Shown here piece by piece: positions 1 through 6,573 of a stretch of DNA of 36,842 bases. The notes under the pieces are model-generated. The model was not told the DNA's origin and did not search any database. It worked only from the letters and a program-made list of their open reading frames with translations. Source of the DNA: Lewinellaceae bacterium (GTDB lineage: Bacteria; Bacteroidota; Bacteroidia; Chitinophagales; Saprospiraceae); contig JACJXV010000038.1 of NCBI GenBank assembly GCA_020636445.1, forward strand, positions 1-36,842, in the 5' to 3' direction. A program made the translations under genes and the position numbers. The first letter of the stretch is position 1, and every line of letters begins with the position of its first letter.

Positions 1-927
1 CGGAGGCAGGGAGCGCAAATAGGCAAAGATGGCTTTGGCTTCCGCATCCGTCAGGGCACTATGAGGAAACATGGGATAGCGGGTGAGTTGGCCATTGCGC
101 TTTTTCCCGTATTTGACTGCCTGAACAAATTCCTCTTCGGTATATTTTCCAATCCCGGTCTCGGGGTCCGGCGTAAGATTAGCCGAGAGGATAATCTCTT
201 TATCCAGGTTAAGGAGTTCAGCTCCTCCGGCGTAAAAACCCGGTGTTTTTTCCGGCTCGAGATAATTAATCGTACTCAGGTCACCGGAATGACAGGCAAA
301 ACAAACAATCTGACCATTGGCCAAATATTGGCCACGGGCAATCATATCGGTAGTGTCCGGCAGGGGAATCGGTTCTTTAGGCAGCGGATAAGGCTTCATG
401 ACGAAATTACATAATGCCTTGGTGAGCATCGAGGGCTGGCTCAGGGATGGCACATGTTTCGAAGGCTGTACAATAGGTAGATCACTGCGCAGATAGGCAA
501 TCACCGAATAAATATCCTCTTCGGCCATCGTTGTAAATTTGGGCATATACATAGGCAGGAAGGTACCATCGGGGCGCAATCCGGTACGCAGTGCTACGTA
601 AATCTGGCCGTCCGTCCAATTCCCAATACCTCGCTCGGGATCCTGTGTAATGTTCCGCGAAAAAATAGTCCCAAAAGCGTCTGGAATATCCAGGAGTTTT
701 TTTCCACTTAATTTGCCATCATCTCCTTCGTGGCAATTACGACAAAGCATGGAGGATAACTTTTCGCCCTGAGCAACTCTTTCCGGAGTCACTTCTACCT
801 TAAGGTCATAGGTAACTGGTTCGTAGGAAGGAATGCCGCGAAAATGGATAGTAGCAGCACCAAGAATGGCAATAATAATAATGCCTAACAGGAGAAAGGC
901 AATGCCTTTCATTAGCTTCTTTACCAT
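1..927 (-). CDS. di-heme cytochrome c family protein (3' end outside window)
   Basis: Predicted periplasm-facing electron-transfer protein anchored by one N-terminal membrane helix (about residues 8-27, rich in Leu/Ile). Two c-type heme attachment motifs are visible: CRNCH at residues 62-66 and CFACH at residues 209-213. Each opens a cytochrome c domain, and Met-Pro/Pro-Met stretches after each (MYMPKF, YPMFPH) may supply axial ligands. The frame stays open from the ATG at 925-927 to base 1, giving 309 visible codons ending in AYLRSLPP, so only the C-terminus is missing. The arrangement resembles the small cytochrome subunits that feed alcohol or sugar dehydrogenases, or stand-alone c-type cytochromes, but the redox partner cannot be identified here. 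The gene diverges from the methyltransferase cluster across about 200 bases. Confidence 0.85.
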   Translation of the reverse strand, partial: MVKKLMKGIAFLLLGIIIIAILGAATIHFRGIPSYEPVTYDLKVEVTPERVAQGEKLSSMLCRNCHEGDDGKLSGKKLLDIPDAFGTIFSRNITQDPERGIGNWTDGQIYVALRTGLRPDGTFLPMYMPKFTTMAEEDIYSVIAYLRSDLPIVQPSKHVPSLSQPSMLTKALCNFVMKPYPLPKEPIPLPDTTDMIARGQYLANGQIVCFACHSGDLSTINYLEPEKTPGFYAGGAELLNLDKEIILSANLTPDPETGIGKYTEEEFVQAVKYGKKRNGQLTRYPMFPHSALTDAEAKAIFAYLRSLPP

Positions 928-1132
928 GGTTAATAGATATTTAGGTGTTAAATACGGTAGGAAAAGATAGGAAAAACGGCGCAGACTTCAGTAGGTTAAA
1001 TTCATTTCCTGCTTAATACGCCCGCCCATTTGTCCGAAAAATGATTAATTGTGTCCTTTTTTTCCTGCTGAGTGGCAAAACCTGGCTATTTTTAGCTACT
1101 CAATGAACCAGCAGCGTTGCTGTTTCTGGAAA

Positions 1133-1681
1133 ATGACAACGGGGATGTTTGTAAAACAAGCGTTAAAGAGTTGGCGCAACACGGGAGCGGTAGCGCCAAG
1201 CTCCAGGTTTTTGGTACAAAAGATGATTAAGGACGTTGACTTCGCTAACTCTTCGCTAATTGTCGAGTTTGGTGCTGGCAACGGGCAGGTTACCGAGCGC
1301 TTATGGGAGTCAATTGGAGGGCATGGCCGCCTGGTTTCCTTTGAGATCAATGAAACGTTCCTGGAAGCAACAAAAGCACGGCTGCCCAAGCATGAGCGCC
1401 TGCAAATTATCCGCCATTCAGCCCTCCAGTTCGACGAAGTGGTTGCACAATATGGTAAAGTGGATTATTTCTTTTCCAGTTTGCCACTGACCTTATTTCC
1501 CAAGCGGGAGGTGAAGGCTTTTCTAGCCAAGGTCGTCGATAGTCTAAACCCGGGAGGAAAATTCATTCAGTACCAATACAGTATGCACCAATACTTCATG
1601 ATGAAGAAGTTCTTTAAATCGGTAGAACTGCGCTTCACCTTACTGAACTTGCCTCCGGCGGTGGTGTATTCGTGTTCCTGA
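1133..1681 (+). CDS. SAM-dependent methyltransferase, phospholipid N-methyltransferase / rRNA dimethylase-like
   Basis: Class I SAM-dependent methyltransferase of about 182 residues. The SAM-binding motif I reads VEFGAGNGQ, followed by the acidic end of beta-2 (SFEIN) and a motif IV-like DYFFSSLPL. The N-terminus FVKQALKSWRNTGAVAPSSR is typical of the small family related to phospholipid N-methyltransferases and KsgA-type enzymes. The substrate cannot be told from sequence. The frame is open back to 1049, but family resemblance puts the start at ATG 1133 or ATG 1145; I chose 1133. It is the first gene of a same-strand cluster, with the nitrilase starting 16 bases after its stop. Confidence 0.75.
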   Translation: MTTGMFVKQALKSWRNTGAVAPSSRFLVQKMIKDVDFANSSLIVEFGAGNGQVTERLWESIGGHGRLVSFEINETFLEATKARLPKHERLQIIRHSALQFDEVVAQYGKVDYFFSSLPLTLFPKREVKAFLAKVVDSLNPGGKFIQYQYSMHQYFMMKKFFKSVELRFTLLNLPPAVVYSCS

Positions 1682-1697
1682 TCAACTTGTTTAGCCC

Positions 1698-2681
1698 ATG
1701 ATGGCGGATCAACTACGTGTCGGTTTTGCACAAATCGCTCCGGAGTGGTTACAACGGGAAGCCACCCTGGAAAAGATGGTCCATTATGCCCGGGAAGCCG
1801 GGAAACAGGAGGCCTCTTTGCTTACGTTTGGCGAAGCCCTTTTACCAGGGTACCCCTTTTGGCTGGAACTTACCGACGGCGCCCGATTTAATGCCAAAAC
1901 CCAAAAAGAAATTCATGCTTTGTACCTGCAGCAGGCTATTCAAGTGGAAGCAGGTCATCTGGCGCCCTTGCAGAAAATTGCCCGCGAATATGCCATGGCC
2001 CTTGTGCTGGGAACGATGGAACGGGCTCCTGATCGGGGCGGGCATAGTTTATATTGTTCGCTGGTCTATATCGATCCCCAGGGGGCTATTCGCAATGTTC
2101 ACCGGAAACTGATGCCTACCTATGAGGAACGGCTGGTATGGTCACCCGGTGATGGCCACGGACTGCGAACGTTCCCCCTTGGTGCTTTTACGCTGGGTGC
2201 CCTCAACTGCTGGGAAAACTGGATGCCTCTCCCCCGGGCCGCGCTTTATGGCCTGGGCGAAGATTTGCATGTTGCGCTCTGGCCCGGTAATGTGCGCAAC
2301 ACTGAACTGCTGACCCGGGTACTTGCTCAGGAAGGACGTTCCTATGTTATTTCCGTTAGTGGGTTGATGCGCAAGGAAGATATTCCCGCGTCTGTACCCC
2401 ATGCAGACCTGATGCTGGCACAAGCTCCTCCGTTTATGGCCAACGGCGGGTCTTGCATCGCTAATCCGGATGGCAGCTGGCTGATTGCCCCGGTAGAAGG
2501 CGTAGAAACGTTGCAAATAGCCATCATTGACCATGCCCGCGTTCGGGAAGAACGCCAAAACTTCGATCCGGTGGGCCACTACTCCCGCCCCGATGTCACC
2601 CGGCTTCAGGTTAATCGCGAACGGCAGGCCACTGTCTCCTTTTCCGATGCACCTGGCCTAAAGGAGACCTGGAATCACTAA
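1698..2681 (+). CDS. nitrilase family carbon-nitrogen hydrolase
   Basis: Nitrilase-superfamily enzyme of 327 residues that hydrolyses a nitrile or amide-type C-N bond through a covalent thioester. The catalytic triad is visible: Glu46 in FGEALLPGYP, Lys137 in HRKLMPTYEE, and Cys171 in GALNCWENWMP. The CWENWMPLPR context after the cysteine and the LWPG segment that follows match the true nitrilase branch (aliphatic and aryl nitrilases) better than amidases or ureidopropionases. That is an inference from family knowledge. The first two codons are both ATG (1698 and 1701), and either may be used. The gene sits 16 bases after the methyltransferase and 14 bases before the VOC gene, so co-transcription is likely. 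Confidence 0.85.
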   Translation: MMADQLRVGFAQIAPEWLQREATLEKMVHYAREAGKQEASLLTFGEALLPGYPFWLELTDGARFNAKTQKEIHALYLQQAIQVEAGHLAPLQKIAREYAMALVLGTMERAPDRGGHSLYCSLVYIDPQGAIRNVHRKLMPTYEERLVWSPGDGHGLRTFPLGAFTLGALNCWENWMPLPRAALYGLGEDLHVALWPGNVRNTELLTRVLAQEGRSYVISVSGLMRKEDIPASVPHADLMLAQAPPFMANGGSCIANPDGSWLIAPVEGVETLQIAIIDHARVREERQNFDPVGHYSRPDVTRLQVNRERQATVSFSDAPGLKETWNH

Positions 2682-2695
2682 TTAAATCCAGTACC

Positions 2696-3106
2696 ATGCA
2701 CCCCGAACAACGCTTAACCTTTATTACGCTGGGGGTTGCTGATCTAGCAGCCGCCCGCTATTTCTACGAAGAAATATTTGGCTGGCAAGCCTCCCCGACC
2801 AGCAATGAAGATATCCGGTTTTATCCCTTGCCGGGCGGTTTGCATTTGTCAATATATTCCCATGAAGCCCTGGCTGATGATGCACAAGTGCCAGCGGCCC
2901 GGTCTGGATTCCGGGGAGTTTCACTAGCCTACAACACCCGGAGTGAACAAGAGGTCGACGACCTCATGACTAACCTGGCGGCCAGGGGTGTCCGGATTGT
3001 CAAAAAAGCCCAAAAAGTATTCTGGGGTGGCTACAGCGGTTATATTGCCGATCCCGATGGCCATTTATGGGAAATTGCCTTCAACCCACACCTAATCCCA
3101 GCATAA
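2696..3106 (+). CDS. VOC (glyoxalase/bleomycin-resistance fold) family protein
   Basis: Single vicinal-oxygen-chelate domain protein of 136 residues. The N-terminal FITLGVADLAAARYFYEE pattern and the C-terminal GYIADPDGHLWEIAFNP strand are hallmarks of the family. The Glu in LWEIAF and the early part of the fold are candidate metal ligands, but the first-strand position is Thr rather than His, so metal binding is uncertain. Members include glyoxalases, dioxygenases and antibiotic-binding proteins, and the substrate is unknown here. The stop codon TAA at 3104-3106 shares its last A with the ATG of the next gene, which suggests translational coupling. Confidence 0.8.
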   Translation: MHPEQRLTFITLGVADLAAARYFYEEIFGWQASPTSNEDIRFYPLPGGLHLSIYSHEALADDAQVPAARSGFRGVSLAYNTRSEQEVDDLMTNLAARGVRIVKKAQKVFWGGYSGYIADPDGHLWEIAFNPHLIPA

Positions 3107-3534
3107 TGGGCAATCCGCAAAACGTACACTTCCGGACGGTTGATGACCTGCTGGACTATCTCCCTGACGAGGAGCGGGCAATGGTGGACATCCTGCGGGA
3201 GTTATTGCTGGAAAGCATCCCTGATGTCGTGGAAAAACTGGCCTACAATGTCCCCTTCTATTACCGGCATTCCCGGGTTTGTTATCTCTGGCCGGCATCG
3301 GTTCCCTGGGGTAACGTAAAACTGCAAGGCGTTCAGTTGGGATTTTGCCAGGGCTATCTCCTGGCCGATGAACTGGACTACCTCGAAAAAGGAACCCGGA
3401 AACAAGTTTTTACCAAAACCTTTTTCACGCCCAACGAAATCGACCTGGACCTGGCCCGGTCGTATATTTACGATGCGGTACTACTCGATGAGGAGTTGCA
3501 GCAGACCCGAAAAGCCCGCCGAAAAAATTCCTGA
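3106..3534 (+). CDS. DUF1801 domain protein
   Basis: Protein of 142 residues with the DUF1801 fold, related to bacterial YdhG/YdeI-like proteins. Visible signature parts are the helical start VDDLLDYLPDEERAMVDILR, the EKLAYNVPFYYR core and the VQLGFCQG strand. The biochemical role of the family is not established. An upstream in-frame ATG exists at 3067 inside the VOC gene. The TAATG junction makes 3106 the better start, with a one-base overlap that couples it to the VOC gene. It is the last gene of the cluster that starts at 1133; a hairpin-bearing repeat follows. Confidence 0.75.
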   Translation: MGNPQNVHFRTVDDLLDYLPDEERAMVDILRELLLESIPDVVEKLAYNVPFYYRHSRVCYLWPASVPWGNVKLQGVQLGFCQGYLLADELDYLEKGTRKQVFTKTFFTPNEIDLDLARSYIYDAVLLDEELQQTRKARRKNS

Positions 3535-3566
3535 CGGCCTGTAATCAAGGGCAAACCAATTGGAAC

Positions 3567-3728
3567 CGATCTGAAGATCGTTAGGATACAGGCCTGGGCG
3601 GGAGTCGGAAGACTCCCGCCAACAAAGGTTTTTTAGTTTTCATGGTCACCGCGTCTGTCGGACTTGTTTATTTGGCGGATGGTCCCTGAGCGGAGCCGAA
3701 GGGCCAAACAGGGACTCTCGCCAACAAA
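3567..3728. repeat. hairpin-rich intergenic repeat, copy A
   Basis: Gene-free stretch after the DUF1801 gene. It holds the near-palindrome CGATCTGAAGATCG (3567-3580). A perfect 10-bp hairpin follows, GGCGGGAGTC (3597-3606) and GACTCCCGCC (3611-3620) with a GGAA loop. Then come AACAAAGG and a T-run, and a second GACTCTCGCCAACAAA block at 3713-3728. The same modules recur at 17844-17982. The first hairpin plus T-run could also end transcription of the upstream cluster. Confidence 0.75.
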
Positions 3729-3780
3729 GATTTATGATGACCTTCTATATCTTATTACCGATCTCGTACAACCCTAATTT

Positions 3781-3826
3781 CCAATTTCTCACCCGCCGTA
3801 GGCGGGCAAGTTTCCAATTTCTGACC
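3781..3826. repeat. short direct repeat flanking a CCCGCC/GGCGGG hairpin
   Basis: CCAATTTCTCACC (3781-3793) and CCAATTTCTGACC (3814-3826) are near-identical direct copies. They flank a 6-bp stem, CCCGCC (3792-3797) and GGCGGG (3801-3806), with a GTA loop. This lies just downstream of the minus-strand lipoprotein gene and may serve as its transcript end, though no clear T-run follows. Confidence 0.5.
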
Positions 3827-3829
3827 AGG

Positions 3830-4300
3830 CTATTGGCGCCGCAGCGTATACCGCACGCCGGTGCTGTCGTCGGGGAAGCGATTCATTTGGGAGTCGAGCA
3901 GAACAATTTCCTGGTCGTTTTTGATCCAGAAAAACTGAATATGCAGGCTGTCGGTCTCCAGCCCGTACACCAGGGCGCGTGGATTATCGGGAATGCCCTC
4001 AATAAAACTGAAAGGGCCGCTATCGGAGAAAAGGGAATCAGGATACCCCAGAAAAGTCATTTGCCGTTCAAACCAGACATCATCGACATTGAATAGTAAG
4101 TTCATTTGGATACTATCCCCAACGCCATTGGCAATAATGCCCCCATACTCCTGAATATTGGGCGGAGGGGGTGGGGCCTCTACCCAGGCGCTGGAATCCA
4201 GCAATGGCGTATCCACAGGGGGCGGCTTGGGTTCCGAAGTACAAGCACCCACCAAACATATCAATACCAACCCTATTGCCCATAGGCACAAAGGACGCAT
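3830..4300 (-). CDS. hypothetical lipoprotein
   Basis: Small predicted lipoprotein of 156 residues that I do not recognise. The N-terminus has a positive residue, a hydrophobic core and a lipobox LVGAC with the lipidated Cys at about residue 20. A proline-rich tether follows (PKPPPVD and APPPPPN). The rest is a soluble, probably beta-rich domain of about 100 residues with many aromatic and acidic residues. It starts 11 bases downstream of the cold-shock gene on the same strand, so the two are probably co-transcribed. No catalytic motif is seen. Confidence 0.75.
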   Translation of the reverse strand: MRPLCLWAIGLVLICLVGACTSEPKPPPVDTPLLDSSAWVEAPPPPPNIQEYGGIIANGVGDSIQMNLLFNVDDVWFERQMTFLGYPDSLFSDSGPFSFIEGIPDNPRALVYGLETDSLHIQFFWIKNDQEIVLLDSQMNRFPDDSTGVRYTLRRQ

Positions 4301-4311
4301 AATCGGTTTTT

Positions 4312-4539
4312 TTAACGAACCTCCTCCGAATGCTGCGCTTCTGGTGGGGGGATCTTGCGAACATCGGTAGCAAAAAGTCCGTTTTTATCTTCACTAACCA
4401 CAAAGGTAACCCAATCACCACGTTTTATCACTTCCTGCAGGTGGCGGCGATGCACAAAAATTTCTTCCCGTGATTCCGGGTTACGGATATATCCAAAACC
4501 CTTACTTTCCTGGAAAAATTGCACAACTCCCCGGGCCAT
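4312..4539 (-). CDS. cold-shock domain protein (CspA-like)
   Basis: Single cold-shock domain of 75 residues, expected to bind single-stranded RNA or DNA. The RNP-like motifs are recognisable: KGFGYIRN (RNP1-like) and EIFVHRRHL (RNP2-like). The frame is open for 25 codons upstream to 4614. The family begins with M-x-G-x-V-x-F-F, so the start is the ATG at 4537-4539 (MARGVVQFF). The C-terminal tail PPPEAQHSEEVR is longer than in CspA. A TAGTTTTG box lies about 50 bases upstream of this start. The lipoprotein gene follows 11 bases after the stop. Confidence 0.85.
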   Translation of the reverse strand: MARGVVQFFQESKGFGYIRNPESREEIFVHRRHLQEVIKRGDWVTFVVSEDKNGLFATDVRKIPPPEAQHSEEVR

Positions 4540-4587
4540 ATCGTAATTTTGTGTGTTTATCCTGTTGTTGTCTTGGTTCGGTATGTT

Positions 4588-4595
4588 CAAAACTA
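4588..4595 (-). promoter_or_regulatory. candidate Bacteroidota -7 box for the cold-shock gene
   Basis: On the minus strand this reads TAGTTTTG, matching the Bacteroidota -7 consensus TAnnTTTG. It would give a leader of about 45 bases before the chosen cold-shock start. A TTG lies upstream, but its spacing (16 bases) is shorter than the usual 19-21, so the assignment is tentative. Confidence 0.4.
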
Positions 4596-4785
4596 TTTTG
4601 AGTGTTACCGCCAACCTGTTGATTCGTCTATTTATTGCGTATAGTAGGCTTTCGCAGATGCTTCACGCGTGGCTGAGAAGGACTACTAATAAAATACATG
4701 TATACCGGATATCAGGGGTATGGCACTTATTCGTTTTCGCCAGCCCCTGCATTTCGGGATAGCTTAACCGTATAAAAAACAAACG

Positions 4786-5718
4786 ATGAAATTTCCACAG
4801 CCCGTTCCGGTCCGGGAAATTGCCACCAAGATCGGTGCAACAATCCTCGGCAATGCCGATGCCCTGGCTTATGGCATTAATGAAATCCATCAGGTAGCTC
4901 CCGGGGACATTACCTTTGTGGATATTCCCAAATATTTTCAAAAGTCGCTCCAATCTGCCGCTAGTATCATCATTCTCAATGAAAAAGTCAAGCCTCCTGC
5001 CGGGAAAACCCTCCTGCTGTGTGCCGATCCTTTTGCGGCTTATGATGGCCTGGTGCGCGAATACCGACCATTTATTGCGCTGGACCGTACTATTCACCCC
5101 AGTGCCCGGATTGACCCCACGGCTATCATTGAGCCCCAGGTAGTTATCGGCCCCGAGGTGGTTATCGGGCCCCGTACCTATATCCAAGCCAATACCACTA
5201 TCGCGGAGTATACCCAGATCGGCGCTGATGTAATCATTCAAAACGGTGCCCTTATCGGTACCGAAGCTTTTTATTTTAAGCGAACTGCCGCCGGCTACCA
5301 ACGCTGGCGTTCCGGAGGTCGCGTAATCATTGAGGATAATGTGGAGATCGGCGCTGGTTGTACGATCAATAAAGGCGTTTCCGGGGATACGCGTATCGGT
5401 ACTGGCTCGCGGCTCGACTGTCAGGTGCACGTAGGTCATGATGTGACAATCGGACAGCGTTGTCTGATTGCGGCCCAGGTAGGTATCGGTGGAAATACCC
5501 GCATTGGTAATGAGGTAGTCATCTATGGGCAGGCGGGCATCGCGCAGAACCTGACCATCGGCGACCGGGCCACTATTTCGGCAAAAGCCGGAGTTTCCAA
5601 AGATCTGGAAGGTGGCAAGCTTTACTTTGGAATCCCTGCTGCGGAAGGACGGATCGCCTACCGCGAGCTGGCCGCTCTCCGGTTACTCCCGGAGTTCTTT
5701 CAGGAGTATTATAAGTAA
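4786..5718 (+). CDS. lpxD: UDP-3-O-(3-hydroxyacyl)glucosamine N-acyltransferase LpxD
   Basis: Acyltransferase of lipid A synthesis: it adds the second 3-hydroxyacyl chain, from acyl-ACP, to UDP-3-O-acylglucosamine. The 310-residue protein has an N-terminal uridine-binding domain (about 1-100), a left-handed beta-helix of hexapeptide repeats (about 103-275, for example VVIGPEVVIGPRTYI) and a short C-terminal helical extension. The catalytic His is probably His218 in CQVHVGHDVTIG. The length is a little short for LpxD, and Bacteroidota often have a second divergent paralogue, so this may be that second copy. No other lipid A gene is adjacent. The start is ATG 4786, after AAACAAACG. Confidence 0.85.
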   Translation: MKFPQPVPVREIATKIGATILGNADALAYGINEIHQVAPGDITFVDIPKYFQKSLQSAASIIILNEKVKPPAGKTLLLCADPFAAYDGLVREYRPFIALDRTIHPSARIDPTAIIEPQVVIGPEVVIGPRTYIQANTTIAEYTQIGADVIIQNGALIGTEAFYFKRTAAGYQRWRSGGRVIIEDNVEIGAGCTINKGVSGDTRIGTGSRLDCQVHVGHDVTIGQRCLIAAQVGIGGNTRIGNEVVIYGQAGIAQNLTIGDRATISAKAGVSKDLEGGKLYFGIPAAEGRIAYRELAALRLLPEFFQEYYK

Positions 5719-5726
5719 GAGAAACT

Positions 5727-5901
5727 AGTGCTTTGTCAAGTTTGAAATTAAGGATTAGTGAAACGTGAAGCGAAATCCCTATATCTCGTTGCGTCGCTGC
5801 GTCGTTGCGGGAAATTTCGGTGAATAGTCAGGCGTAATGGAAAATCCGGAAGGTTTTCCCGGGGGATTCTAAACATCTAAATTCTTAGTTGACAAAGCAC
5901 T
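5727..5901. mobile_element. MITE-like element with 13-bp terminal inverted repeats
   Basis: A 175-bp gene-free segment is bounded by perfect 13-bp inverted repeats: AGTGCTTTGTCAA at 5727-5739 and its complement at 5889-5901. The inside has a GC-rich GTTGCGTCGCTGCGTCGTTGCG-like stretch but no open frame worth reporting. Twenty-two bases of its left end (5730-5751) recur exactly at 21565-21586. These features fit a non-autonomous transposable element or a decayed insertion-sequence end. No target duplication is obvious. Confidence 0.5.
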
Positions 5902-5914
5902 TAGCTCTCAAGCT

Positions 5915-5959
5915 AAAAAAAAACGCCCCGCTATGATACCTGGATCGTGCGGGGCGTTT
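5915..5959 (-). terminator. rho-independent terminator of the T9SS cargo gene
   Basis: Perfect 11-bp stem: AAACGCCCCGC at 5921-5931 pairs with GCGGGGCGTTT at 5949-5959. On the minus strand it is followed by a run of nine T. It lies about 22 bases beyond the stop of the minus-strand gene at 5982. Confidence 0.85.
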
Positions 5960-5981
5960 CGAACTGTGGTGTACAGCTCCT

Positions 5982-6332
5982 TTATTGCTTGGAAATTCTG
6001 CGTGTGGTCAGAATTCGGTTATCATTGCCCAGTATCTGCACCAGATACATGCCCCGGGGTAGATCGCCAACATAATGGCGAACATCACGGCCAATATCCT
6101 CAAACTCGCGCATTTTGCGTCCAACAAGGTTGTACAGAACAACTTTGTTTACGCCTTCCACATCAGTCAAACTAATGTGAGTAGTCGCAGGGTTGGGGAA
6201 TACTTCAATATTGATAGGGCGCTCTCTGCTAACGCCATAATCGTTCCATGACGTACGAGTACTCGCCGCCGTTTGACTAGTAAGGGGGACTATGAAAAGC
6301 AATAAAAAAATGAGGGGTAAAAGATGCTTCAT
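5982..6332 (-). CDS. minimal secreted protein with T9SS type A sorting domain
   Basis: Protein of 116 residues with an N-terminal Sec signal peptide (hydrophobic core about residues 4-17). The type A C-terminal sorting domain begins near residue 43 (VFPNPATTHISL) and runs through LYNLVGRKM, LPRGMYLVQI and the closing ILTTRRISKQ. Such domains direct export across the outer membrane by the type IX system (family knowledge). Only about 20-25 residues separate the signal peptide from the sorting domain, so there is no folded cargo in the usual sense. It may be a small surface peptide, a decoy or modulator of the sortase, or the remnant of a larger protein. A strong terminator follows it. Confidence 0.8.
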   Translation of the reverse strand: MKHLLPLIFLLLFIVPLTSQTAASTRTSWNDYGVSRERPINIEVFPNPATTHISLTDVEGVNKVVLYNLVGRKMREFEDIGRDVRHYVGDLPRGMYLVQILGNDNRILTTRRISKQ

Positions 6333-6502
6333 GCATTATTGTTTTGGGACGTTATTTTAACACATCATAAATTACGTTAATTATTTCGACAAAACAAGGC
6401 GAAGTAAACCTATTTAAAGCAAATTTAACACGCTTAGCGGAGAATCCCAAAAATCGGCCCTTGTGCTCCGGGATGTTTTGGCTTGCCAGGGGACAAAAAG
6501 GA

Positions 6503-6560
6503 GAAAAAAACACTTGGGGTGCGTAGTGTCATGAAGTACTCATGCTTCAGGCTCCCCAAG
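6503..6560 (-). terminator. probable terminator of thrS
   Basis: On the minus strand a stem CTTGGGG (complement of 6554-6560) pairs with CCCCAAG (complement of 6513-6519), enclosing an inner CATGA/TCATG hairpin. It is followed by TG and seven T (6504-6510). It lies just past the thrS stop at 6574. Confidence 0.65.
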
Positions 6561-6573
6561 CGCTACTTTGTAT

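Noticed and set aside
3597..3634. Hairpin plus T-run read as a dedicated terminator
   Set aside because: The T-run begins 8 bases after the stem, and the same hairpin module occurs in the repeat at 17.9 kb, so I list it as a repeat that may only incidentally terminate transcription.
4663..5439. 258-codon open frame on the minus strand
   Set aside because: It lies antisense to the well-supported lpxD gene and its translation has no recognisable domain; it is a by-product of the hexapeptide-repeat codons.
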